NCBI GenBank assembly: GCA_947642455.1
Contig: CANRSN010000011.1
Span: 1 to 62,485, forward strand
From: an uncultured Clostridiaceae bacterium
GTDB taxonomy: Bacteria > Bacillota > Clostridia > TANB77 > CAG-508
Length of the DNA: 62,485 nt
Reading direction: 5' to 3'
Part shown: piece by piece, positions 28,214-38,300 of the stretch
Layout of the letters: every line of letters begins with the position of its first letter
Numbering within the stretch: the first letter of the stretch is position 1
The notes under the pieces: generated by a model
The model's database searches: none
Told to the model about the DNA's origin: nothing
What the model saw: only the letters and a program-made list of their open reading frames with translations
Made by a program: the position numbers and the translations under genes

Positions 28214-29253
28214 AATTTAACTCTCTTCTCTATAATAATTAATATTAGAAAAAGTATTGTGATAGATATAAGAAATATTTCAGGATGATCTGTTACAAAA
28301 GTTTTTTTACTTGTTTTTAATAAAGAGGTTTTTGTTTCTTTTATTTCATTTACTATATTTGTGGACATTTGATCTAAATTCCCTGTATAAAAGTTCCCTC
28401 CTGCTTTTTGCTCTACTGCTTTCTTATATGATGATATTTTTCTACTTGAGGTATATGTATTCATTTCAACTGTTGGGCAATACGCATATAAATTTATTTT
28501 ATATTTTTTGCAAATAGTACATGCTTCTTCTAATGTAACTGTTTCTGTTCCATCAACAGCATTATCTGTTGCAAAAATAATTATCCTAGTTCTATCTTTA
28601 TTAGTTTTTAAGTCTGGAAATGAATATATAGTTCCTGCTAATCCATCACCTACAAGTGAACTTCCTCTTTCCTCACTGTTTGCTACTGTTCCCCCATACC
28701 AAAAAGTAAATGTTTCTATTTCTTCTTCATCAAATGGTGGAACATCTCCATTATTATCAACTACTTTTTGTAATTGATTTTGTATTATATCAAAACATTC
28801 ATTTATATAATCATAATCATCTGTTAAAGGACAATATACAATAGGAGCTGTATTGTAAAGTACTATTCCTATTCTATCTCCTTTAATACTTGGAATTATT
28901 TTTTTAAATTTCTTTACTAATTCCAAGTTAACATCACATTCAGATGTTGAAATATCTAAGCCTATAAGAATATCTCTGTTATATTTATCTTCACTTCTAG
29001 TTTGAATTGTTATAGGTCTTGAAACTAGTATACCTGCTATTATTATACATATAACACTTAATACTTTTATTATTTTAGATATTATTTTATATCTTTTTAC
29101 TTTTAACTTATAGTACTCTGTTTCCCTTATATATTTTGTATTAGCAACTTTTTTTCCATTTGTATATTCTTTTTTCTTTTTAAAATTTATAAAAAGCAAT
29201 GCTATTGAAAGTGCTAAACAGATGATTATTGCAATTGGGTACATTAATTCCAT
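28210..29253 (-). CDS. VWA-domain membrane protein (BatA-like), first copy
   Basis: 347 residues with membrane helices at about 5-25 and 62-83, a VWA domain with the MIDAS motif GLDISTS at about residue 102, and a C-terminal helix (about 322-342). It is a paralogue of the following gene, in tandem. Its ATG lies inside the end of the upstream gene (10-bp overlap). Tandem VWA proteins next to MoxR and DUF58 genes form a widespread bacterial operon linked to envelope stress or protein maturation. Confidence 0.87.
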   Translation of the reverse strand: MELMYPIAIIICLALSIALLFINFKKKKEYTNGKKVANTKYIRETEYYKLKVKRYKIISKIIKVLSVICIIIAGILVSRPITIQTRSEDKYNRDILIGLDISTSECDVNLELVKKFKKIIPSIKGDRIGIVLYNTAPIVYCPLTDDYDYINECFDIIQNQLQKVVDNNGDVPPFDEEEIETFTFWYGGTVANSEERGSSLVGDGLAGTIYSFPDLKTNKDRTRIIIFATDNAVDGTETVTLEEACTICKKYKINLYAYCPTVEMNTYTSSRKISSYKKAVEQKAGGNFYTGNLDQMSTNIVNEIKETKTSLLKTSKKTFVTDHPEIFLISITILFLILIIIEKRVKL

Positions 29254-29723
29254 TCGTTTATAACTCTCCTTGCTTTATTTATTGAATTGTTAAAATCTCC
29301 TATAGATTTACTTGCAAATTCTGGTTCATAATATTCTTTAATCAGTTCATATAAAATTGGAATATTCAATTTTTTTATTTCTGATAAAGAATAATTTTGT
29401 GTTGTAATATCAGTAATTTCAAAAACAAATAGCCTAATTGTTTCACTAATTAATTGATATGCTTTTCTTAATTCTATCATTTCATTGTTATATTTATATT
29501 CAATTGAATTTAATTGATTCAAATATTTACTTTTTATTACTGGTATATCTTTTATATTTTTTTCAGGAATCACCTTTATTTCATTTTCTAGCACTTTAAC
29601 TTTTTCTTTTTTCTTTCTTGTATATATTAAGTAACATGTAATAGTTATTGTTAAACATAAGGTAATTATTAAAGGTATAATTGAATATGTAAAAGGTTCT
29701 TGTAAATTAATAGATGTTTGCAT
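29244..29723 (-). CDS. Single-pass membrane protein of the MoxR/VWA operon
   Basis: 159 residues: a short outer N-terminus, one membrane helix (about 14-34), then a basic and charged cytoplasmic domain of about 120 residues. The position between the DUF58 and VWA genes is where DUF4381-like or BatD-like proteins occur, and the topology fits a DUF4381-type protein, but the sequence itself gives only weak similarity. It overlaps both neighbours (17 bp and 10 bp), which argues for a fixed stoichiometry with them. Confidence 0.65.
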   Translation of the reverse strand: MQTSINLQEPFTYSIIPLIITLCLTITITCYLIYTRKKKEKVKVLENEIKVIPEKNIKDIPVIKSKYLNQLNSIEYKYNNEMIELRKAYQLISETIRLFVFEITDITTQNYSLSEIKKLNIPILYELIKEYYEPEFASKSIGDFNNSINKARRVINEWN

Positions 29724-30576
29724 TTTTTCGCCTTTCTAATAGTTTAAATACATCATTTACTATATCTTTTTGGTTATTTATTGTTGTTACAATAATTTTA
29801 TATTTTTTAAATTTTTCTTTTGTTTTATCATAAATTTTTGTTTTTATTTCCATTTCTATATCTTTTAATTTTTCGTCTTCTAAAATATAATCTGGAATAT
29901 AGCTATCTTGATCTACATCAAAAGCATTATAGCCTGTCATAAAAGCATCTGAAATATTTATAAACATTACATCATGTAGTAAAGATAACTTTTTTAACGT
30001 TTGTTCAGAAATATTACACATTCCTTCAATATCAGTTATAATAAAAATAATCATTCTTCTTTTAATAAATTTTAAAACATAGTCTATTAAGTCTTCTAAA
30101 TTATTTTCTACACCTATTTCCTTTTCATAAGAATTAAGTATTTTTTCTATATTGTATAATCCTGTTTTAAATGGAAATAATTTGATATTATCTTTTCCTT
30201 TATATATTGCACTAATTGAGTCTCCATGTTTATCTACTAAGTAGCATATAGTTCCTGTAGTCATTAATGCAACATCCTTTTTGGAGTCTAAATCTTTTGT
30301 ATCTGCTAACATTTTCTTTCCAGAATCTAATATAAATAAAATATTATGTTTCTTTTCTGCTATATATTGTTTAATTAAAATTTTATTTGACCTAGCTGAA
30401 GCCTTCCAGTCTATATCTTTTACATTATCTCCTATTACATATTCTCTTAAATCTTCAAAATTCATACTTTTCCCCTTATATATGGAATTATATGAACCTT
30501 CTAAGATATTTGAAGTTTTCTTTTTAGTATAAATTGAAAGATTTGCTTTTACTTTAGTAATATATTTCATATACAT
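29707..30576 (-). CDS. DUF58 protein of the MoxR/VWA operon
   Basis: 289 residues, soluble. The DUF58 signature is clear: DLREYVIGDNVKDIDWKASA at about residues 42-61, then KQYIAEKKHNILFILDSGK, the degenerate VWA-like segment. DUF58 proteins are encoded with MoxR ATPases and are presumed partners. It starts 25 bp after the moxR stop. The DxSxS metal site is incomplete (LDSGKK), as is usual in this family. Confidence 0.88.
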   Translation of the reverse strand: MYMKYITKVKANLSIYTKKKTSNILEGSYNSIYKGKSMNFEDLREYVIGDNVKDIDWKASARSNKILIKQYIAEKKHNILFILDSGKKMLADTKDLDSKKDVALMTTGTICYLVDKHGDSISAIYKGKDNIKLFPFKTGLYNIEKILNSYEKEIGVENNLEDLIDYVLKFIKRRMIIFIITDIEGMCNISEQTLKKLSLLHDVMFINISDAFMTGYNAFDVDQDSYIPDYILEDEKLKDIEMEIKTKIYDKTKEKFKKYKIIVTTINNQKDIVNDVFKLLERRKNANIY

Positions 30577-30601
30577 AACAAAATAAATTCCTTTCTTGCA
30601 T

Positions 30602-31588
30602 TTATGGCACTTTTATTGAATTAATTATCTCATCTATTATTGTTTCAACTTGTATGTCATCTGCAATTGCTTCAAAGCTTAAAGAAATTCTATGTCTTAA
30701 TATACCATAACTTAAAGCCTTAATATCATCTGGTGTAACATATGTTCTTCCATTTATAAGTGCTAATGCTTTACCTGCTTCCATAAATGATATTGATGCT
30801 CTTGTACTTGCCCCATTAGTTATATATTTAGATAATTCTGGCCTTATTACTTTTGTAGCATTTCTTGTTGCATATACAATGCTTATAAGATATTTTTTTA
30901 CAGCTTCATCTATATATACTTTCTTGCTTAAATCTTGCAAATATCTTATATCTTCTATATTTACAACATTTTCTGCTTTTTCAAATACATTTCTTTCAAT
31001 TCTATTTAATACTTCCAGTTCTTCTGCTACACTAGGATACCTCAATGTTTCTTTAATTATAAATCTATCTTGTTGTGCTTCAGATAATAAATATGTTCCT
31101 TCTTGTTCTATTGGATTTTGAGTTGCTATAACTATAAATACTTCTGGTAATTTATGGTTTTCTCCACCTATACTTATTTGCTTTTCTTGCATTGCCTCTA
31201 ACATGGCACTTTGTGTTTTTGAACTTGACCTATTTATCTCATCTAATAGCACAAAATTAGCATATACTGGTCCAATCTTTGTTTCAAACTCTCCTGTTTT
31301 TGTATTATAAGTTTGAGTACCAATAATGTCACTTGGCAATAAATCGGGGGTACATTGTATTCTTGAAAATTTACCCCCACAGCTTTCAGTTAATACTTTA
31401 GCTGCTGTTGTTTTTGCCAAGCCTGGTACAGATTCGACTAGTATATGCCCATTTGCAATTAATGTTATTAATAATGATATTTGTAGATTTCTTTGCCCTA
31501 CTATTCTTGATGTATAATATTCTGATATTGCTTTTATTATATTATTACTCTTTTGTAGTTCTTCATTTGAAATGTTTTTATTTTCCAT
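30602..31588 (-). CDS. MoxR-family AAA+ ATPase
   Basis: 328 residues. Walker A is VESVPGLAKTT at about residue 55, Walker B LLDEINRSSSKTQ at about 115, with the arginine finger and sensor motifs downstream (IATQNPIEQEGTY) and a C-terminal lid (RASISFMEAGKALALI). MoxR ATPases act as chaperone-like assembly factors for metal-loaded or VWA proteins. It is the first gene of a run of six coupled genes ending with the TPR protein. A start at AAGGGGATAAAAAATG is well supported. Confidence 0.92.
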   Translation of the reverse strand: MENKNISNEELQKSNNIIKAISEYYTSRIVGQRNLQISLLITLIANGHILVESVPGLAKTTAAKVLTESCGGKFSRIQCTPDLLPSDIIGTQTYNTKTGEFETKIGPVYANFVLLDEINRSSSKTQSAMLEAMQEKQISIGGENHKLPEVFIVIATQNPIEQEGTYLLSEAQQDRFIIKETLRYPSVAEELEVLNRIERNVFEKAENVVNIEDIRYLQDLSKKVYIDEAVKKYLISIVYATRNATKVIRPELSKYITNGASTRASISFMEAGKALALINGRTYVTPDDIKALSYGILRHRISLSFEAIADDIQVETIIDEIINSIKVP

Positions 31589-31721
31589 TTTTTATCCCCT
31601 TATTCGTTTATTTATAGTTTTTAAATGTATATTCTTTATTTATAAAACTGTAACTCTGTAGTAAACATTCTATCAAATAATGTATTTTTTTGCAATATAA
31701 TTTGAGAAAAATTTGATTTTT

Positions 31722-31907
31722 TTGTTACAATTCACAGTTTATAAAATTATATATTTTAGGCAATATAATATTTATTTTAACGAAGTTTTGCACAGGGAAG
31801 TTCCCAGAGTGGACATGACCCAGAGCGATTGGCGAAGCCAGTAAAAAGCTTCGTTAAAATAAATATTATATTGCCCAAATAGAAATTGAGCTGTGAATTG
31901 TAACAAT
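31722..31907 (+). repeat. Palindromic element copy R6 (core flipped relative to outer arms)
   Basis: Ends GTTACAATTCACAG and its complement. The left outer segment is the beta type (AAAATTATATATTTT) and the right is alpha (AATAGAAATTGAG), the reverse of R1 and R7, yet the core is in the same orientation as in those copies. The core has small changes (GCACAGGGAAGTTCCC). It ends 12 bp before the stop of the next gene. Confidence 0.9.
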
Positions 31908-31919
31908 TGTTTATGGATA

Positions 31920-32285
31920 TTATCTTTTCTGTACTATATCAACAATATCTGCAACAAACTCACCAATTACAGGAATATTTAAGCTAACAATTTTCTGAAG
32001 AATAATAATTAAAACTGCTGTAATAATTGTAACACCAATACCTATACCAATCCCCTTAGAAATACCTGAAATCAAATTTACCCATAACAAGCGAAATCTA
32101 TTTTCCATTAATTCAGACATTTCTAGCAATTTACTTTTAGCTAAACTTTTATTCAAATTATCAACCTGCCATACCAAAAGTCTTAGAATTATATTTTCCT
32201 TTTTCTTTTTGTTACCTCTTAAAACATACTTCTTATTACTTAATTTAACATTTTTCAAAATAATACACCCAATATTAGGGTGCAT
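31920..32285 (-). CDS. DUF5665-like small membrane protein
   Basis: Up to 121 residues; the C-terminal 90 match the DUF5665 pattern: a short amphipathic helix, RLLWVNLISGISKGIGIGIG, a membrane helix, then LNIPVIGEFVADIVDIVQ. The function is unknown. The start is doubtful: the first ATG (32285) lies inside a terminator-like hairpin and has no ribosome binding site, and the family usually begins about 20-30 residues later, where no good ATG, GTG or TTG is seen. The listed start is the longest possible. Confidence 0.7.
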   Translation of the reverse strand: MHPNIGCIILKNVKLSNKKYVLRGNKKKKENIILRLLVWQVDNLNKSLAKSKLLEMSELMENRFRLLWVNLISGISKGIGIGIGVTIITAVLIIILQKIVSLNIPVIGEFVADIVDIVQKR

Positions 32286-32291
32286 TATTTT
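32257..32291 (-). terminator. Intrinsic terminator after the giant surface protein
   Basis: A 14-bp inverted repeat (AAAATAATACACCC / GGGTGCATTATTTT, one mismatch) with a 7-nt loop lies about 90 bp after the stop of the 2258-residue gene on the minus strand. A T-rich tract lies on both sides. It overlaps the first possible start of the DUF5665-like gene. Confidence 0.7.
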
Positions 32292-32381
32292 AATTTTTTT
32301 ATTCTATTTTTTATATTTATTTTATTATTTATAAAATAACAAATTTAGTTACATACTTAGAGTAAATAATAACTTTCCAAA

Positions 32382-35300
32382 CTAAAACTTAGTTATTTTT
32401 TTAGCAACATATTGCAATATTCTAACTGCATCTAATGTATTAACTCTGTTATCTTTATTTGTATTAGCTGCCAACATCTGAGCCTCTGTTAATGTTGTTT
32501 TCTTAGCAACATACTGCAATATCTTTACTGCATCTAATGTATTTATTTTTCCATCATTATTAACATCTCCTAGTGTATATCTAACTCCTGGCTTTACTTC
32601 TGTACTATCCTTTTTTACAGTAATTGGTATAACCTTTTTTATATTTGACCCATCTGTAGTCTCAATATACAATTCTGTAGTACCACTTGCAAGTGGTGTA
32701 ATCGTTCCATTTTGATTTACTGTAGCAATTTTTGTATCTTTTATACTATATTTTAAGTTTCTATTTTTAGCATTATATGGAAATGCATAAGCTGTTATAT
32801 ATATTGTTCTAGTTATTTCTCCAGTAGGAGTATTATATACTCTAATGTCTGTACATTTTATATCTACATTTACATTGATATTAATGCTTTTATTTGAACC
32901 ATCTGTTGTTTTTACTGTAATTATTGCTGTACCATTTCCTACTGCTCTTATTCTTCCATAACTATCTACTGTTGCTATATTAGTATCAGATGAAGTATAA
33001 GACAATGTAGTATTTGTAGCCAATTTAGGTTCATATTTTACTGTTAATTCCTGATAAGTATTAGTTGTTGCAAGATTATAGCTTGATTTTTCGGCTATTA
33101 AAGATGTAATTTTAATGTCTATTGCTTGAAAATTAATATTATATTCATTTGCATGTGTCTGTGCAGTAGAATCCTTTATTCCATATATTGTCATATTAGG
33201 ACAATTTACAAATACTTCTTCTTTATAGTAACTAGTGCCCACACTTGCATTTGAGTTCAATATATACACTTTAGTTAAGTTAGGCATATCTCTTATAGCT
33301 CCAACAGCAAAACCAGTAACATTTTTTAAGTAATGTAACTCTTTTAAATAACTGTTACTTACAAATGACCAATTTCCAATTGTTGTTACTTCAGATGGAA
33401 CTGTAAATATTTCATCCTGTTTTCCAGAAGGATATAATAGTAACCTATATGGCTTATTATTCCATTTTTGATATACAACACCATCTATTGATATATAATT
33501 TGAGTTATTGGTATCTACACTAATTGCTTTTAAGCTATTACAATTACCTGCAAAATTTTGTGTTAATGATGTTACACTTTGAGGAATTGTAAGTTGCTCT
33601 ATTGAATCACAATAACTAAAAGAAGCCTCAATTGTTTTTACCGTATTTGGTATTGTAATTTTCTTTATTGTAGTATTATGTTCATTATATTCTGCAAAAA
33701 TGTAATTTCCAAGTGCTGTTACTGTATAACCATCTATTTGAGTTGGAATTGTTATATTAGTAGCATTTCCTAAATATTTTGTTATTTTTATTGTATTATC
33801 ATCTAATATTTTATATTCATATTGATTTGTAAATGAGTCTGCCACTGTAACTTTGCATGTAGCCTTTATTGAGTTATTTGCCTCACATGTAGCTGTAATT
33901 ATTGCACTTCCATTTGCTATTGCTGTAATTTTTCCTAGTGAATTTACCTTTGCTACATTTTCATTACTTGAAGTCCATATTATACCTGTATAATCTGTGG
34001 TTGGACTTGGAGTATATGTAGCACTTATAGTAGTATTTTCTCCATTTTTTAGATATATAGAATTTTTCGCAAGTTCTAATTTAGTTATAGGAGTATTTTG
34101 TTTAAACACACGTACCCATGTACTTACTATTACATTTCCACTAGCATCGCAACATTCCACTGTTGCTGTTCCCTCTTTTTGAGCTGTTATTGTTCCATCA
34201 TTAGCTACTGTTACATTTTCATTACTAGCCTTTACACTAGAAAATTCTATACCTTCAGTTGCTTTATATTTTTGACCTACAATCATCATTTTTTCATTTG
34301 TTAATACTCTTGTTTTAATACTTGCATTACTGTTTTTTACTTCTAACTTTTCTACATTTTTGTTATTATAAAAAGCATATCTTCCAATTGTTGTAACACT
34401 TTCTGGAATTACTATATCTCCTGTTAGCTTTGAACAATATTCAAACGCTTCGTACTCTATTATTTTTACAGAATTAGGAATAGTTATTGTTTTTAAACCT
34501 GTGCTTTTAAATGCACCATGACCTATTTTTTCTAATTTTGATGGAATAATTATTTCTTCAAGTACTGTATCTCCCGAAAATAAAAGTTCTGAAATCTCTG
34601 TTAAATTTTCTGGAAGTTTTACATTAGTAAGTTCGCTCATACTAGCAAATGCTGCCCTTGAAATTTTAGTTACACTATCTGGTACAATAATTGATTGAAG
34701 TTTTGTTCTATAAAAAGCATTTGCTCCTATTTCAGTTAGGGTTGATGGCAATGTTACACTTTGTAAATTTTTTGCCTCATCAAAACATCCATTTGGAATT
34801 ATTGTATACCCTTCTGGAATTATTACTGTTTTAATAACTTCACTTTGATAAAAAGTTTGATAACCTAGTTCTATTTTCATCCAAGGATATTGGATTTTTG
34901 GTAAAGTTATACTAGATACTCGATTGTCAAAATTTCCTATTGTATATTGCCCTTTTTCACTATCATAACTATATTCAAAATGCTCAAATTTTGTAAGGTC
35001 TACTATGCCTTGATTATTATAATTATTAAAAATTGATTCATTTGAAATATCTATTGCAAAAAATATTGCCTTTTCTCCAGTAGTAACACTCCATACCACT
35101 TTATTATTATATATAATCGGTTTACAATCTGATAAACGTCCACCTATTGTTATTACATCACTTAAATAATTACCATTTGCATCAATCATTACTGCTTTTA
35201 TAGTTGTTGAGTTATTTGCAACTTCTTCCCACATTACTACCAATTTATTGTCATTTATTTTAACCAATTGAGGTGTATTACAATATATATTGCCATCTGC

Positions 35301-38300
35301 CGTATAATTAGTAAGCCATTTTATGCTTGTGTTTTCTTCTGTTACTTTACTTTTATTAGTAACAGTTATAAATATATTTCTCTTTTCATAATAATTGCTA
35401 TCACTGGAAGAATTTTCATTTTGTTTTACTGAATTTCCTGCTATAATACAAGAAGTTTCTGACAACTCAGCTCCCCCTATGGAAACTCCTGTATTATTAT
35501 TTCCACTAGTTCCTGAAATTAAATATGTATATGCTATTTCTGTTGGTCTCTCTTTTCCTATTTGTGTTTTACATATAGATATTGCTCTTGGGTATGCATC
35601 TCCATGGTCTATTGTATAAATATAACTGTCATCTGCTAATATATATTGGTTAAATGAATGACTTACATACCCTGTTCCAATATTACTTACACCATGCCTT
35701 GTATATAATTTTTGCATTGTTTCTTCATCAATTCTAATTAGCATATTTGATTGGTGATGATATCCATCTTCTGATTTATACATTTTATGAGAAGTATCTA
35801 TATATAATATTCCATTTTTTTCTACCATTCTACAACTACCAGCATCAAATGGTATATATGTATTTATAGCATTTATTGAACATTGTGATAGTTTATTCCA
35901 GTTTTTATCATATTTTACAACTCTTATTACTTCTACATTATCATCATCTTCCAAATTTCTTTGTCCAAATACAAGAAAATTGTATTTTTCTCCACTAAAA
36001 TATCCACCACAAATCTCTAATTCATACTTAATTTCTTTTACAGATATATAGTTAAAATTTGAATCATATTTTTCTATTAACACTTTAGATTTTGAAGAAT
36101 CGTTTCTGTCAAATACTAATTGCACCTTTTGCAAAGTTCCATCACTATTATTATTTAAGTAACTACCTACTATACTTCCATGTATACTATAATTATTGTT
36201 TGAATAATTGTTATAACTAATATTAGTTTTACTTTCAGTAAAATATGTTTTTGTTGTTTCTGTATTGTCTCCTGTATTTCCTGAAATCTCTGAAGTTGGT
36301 ATGGTTACCATGCAAGTTGCTGTTTTTTCTCCTACTCTAGCTGTTATTGTTGCTGTTCCTGGAGCTACTGCTGTTACTTTTCCATTTGAAACAGTTGCAA
36401 TTTTTGAATCACTTGTAGACCACTTTACATTAGGGCTATCTGTTGTGTTTTGTGGTCTATATGTAGCACTTAAAGTCTCTGTATTACCAGTTTTAGCAAG
36501 AGTAATTTGTGTTTTATTTAATGTAACATTTGTTACAGGATTATATTGCCCTGGTGTAAATGAAGCCATTCCATTATCTATATCTCCTATAATAGCTGCA
36601 TCTATTGCATTTACTATACCATTTCCATCCATGTCTGCTATTGCTATTTCATCTGGTGTAAGTTCTTCGTTTGACCAATCTAATAGCATTGCTGCATCTA
36701 TTGAATTTATTACTCCATCTCCACTTAAATCTCCTGGGTATACTTTACTTCCATCACTTAAAGTCCTTAATACACATACATAAACCCAACAACTGTCTGT
36801 TCCAAAAGCATTTTTAGCATTAATATGTACAAACCCACCACTTTTAGCTGTTACTAATCCATTATTGTCTACAGTTGCTATGTTAGGATCTTCAGAAGTC
36901 CATGTTGCATTAGATGTTTTTCCATTACTAAGCATAGCATTTAGCTGTATATTACTTCCTATAGCATTAATTTGTGCCTGATGTTTATCTAATGACATTG
37001 TAATATCTTCAGTATTTGTAACTATTTTTACACTTTGTTTTAGTCCTGAATATTCTTCTTTTACCTCAATTGTAATAGGATCTGTTATAATGTCTTTCAC
37101 TATTATTATTCCATTTTGTGTTACATCTACTTTTGAAGTATCTGAAGATCTCCATACCATTTTTATATATTCATTAGTCCCTGTTGTTCCAATTTTAGCA
37201 TTTAATTTACTACTTTGCCCCACCAAAGTTTTATATGTAATATTATCGACTTTTGTTAAGTCACTTGATGCTTCAATACTTAAATTAGATATTCTTTTGT
37301 CTATTTTACTTGTATCTGCATATTCGAATCTAGTTCTATATTTGTAATCTACTAATGTATTAGTATTTTCATCAAGTACATTTTTTACAACAATTTCATA
37401 TACTTCTCCCACTATTGGGTTTATTGAGCTATCATAAAAAACTACTTTATTATTTAATGACTGTATTGATTTTGTATACCTTGTAAAATACCTACTACTA
37501 GTGTTTTCTTCTTCATTCCAAGTCCACCTTTTTCCATCATTTAAGCGTTTTACTTCTACTGTTGTATTTTCCTGAACTTTATATCTTTTTACAAATTGTG
37601 TACTCCACTTAAAACTTCTAATTATTGATTCCCAAAAAGTAATACCATTTGCAGGCCATGTTTGTGCTACAATATCAGATGCTTTATATCCTGAAAATTC
37701 ATTTGCAAATGTAAGGTTACTTATTCCATACCCAAAGTTTGTAAATTCTGTATCTAATACTTTTGTTCTATGGCTAAAATTTTGAGGTCTTTCTGAGCTA
37801 TCATCTACAAACATATTTATATGGTACATCATAACTTCTTCTGAGTTACTAGTTTGTGAATATCCTAAATTTTCTGCATACCCTTCTGAAGCAGCTAAAC
37901 ATTTTTGATAAAATTCATCACTTACTCCTTCTGGTTTTGGTGGTATATGTTGAATATCTAGCCCTAGCTGTGTTTTTCTATAGCTTATTAATGTTGATAT
38001 ATATTGAGATATTGTAAATGCTTTTTCATCTAATTTATATGGTGAAAGTCCTTCTCCTGCTCTTATCATGTTAACATAATCTACAATTCCTTGTTTTTTA
38101 GAATCTTTAAGTTCTCCTGCTACTAATGTTTGAGCATTTGTAGTTTGTGGTTCGACTTTAAATAACCCTTCTTCTTGATATAACTTTTCTATTGCAGATT
38201 TATATAAGTTTCTTCCATTTTCTAATTTTTGTTGTTCTTCTTCTGTATATGGTATTTCACTATTTATGTCCAAAACATCTTCTCTTACCATACCCATAGT

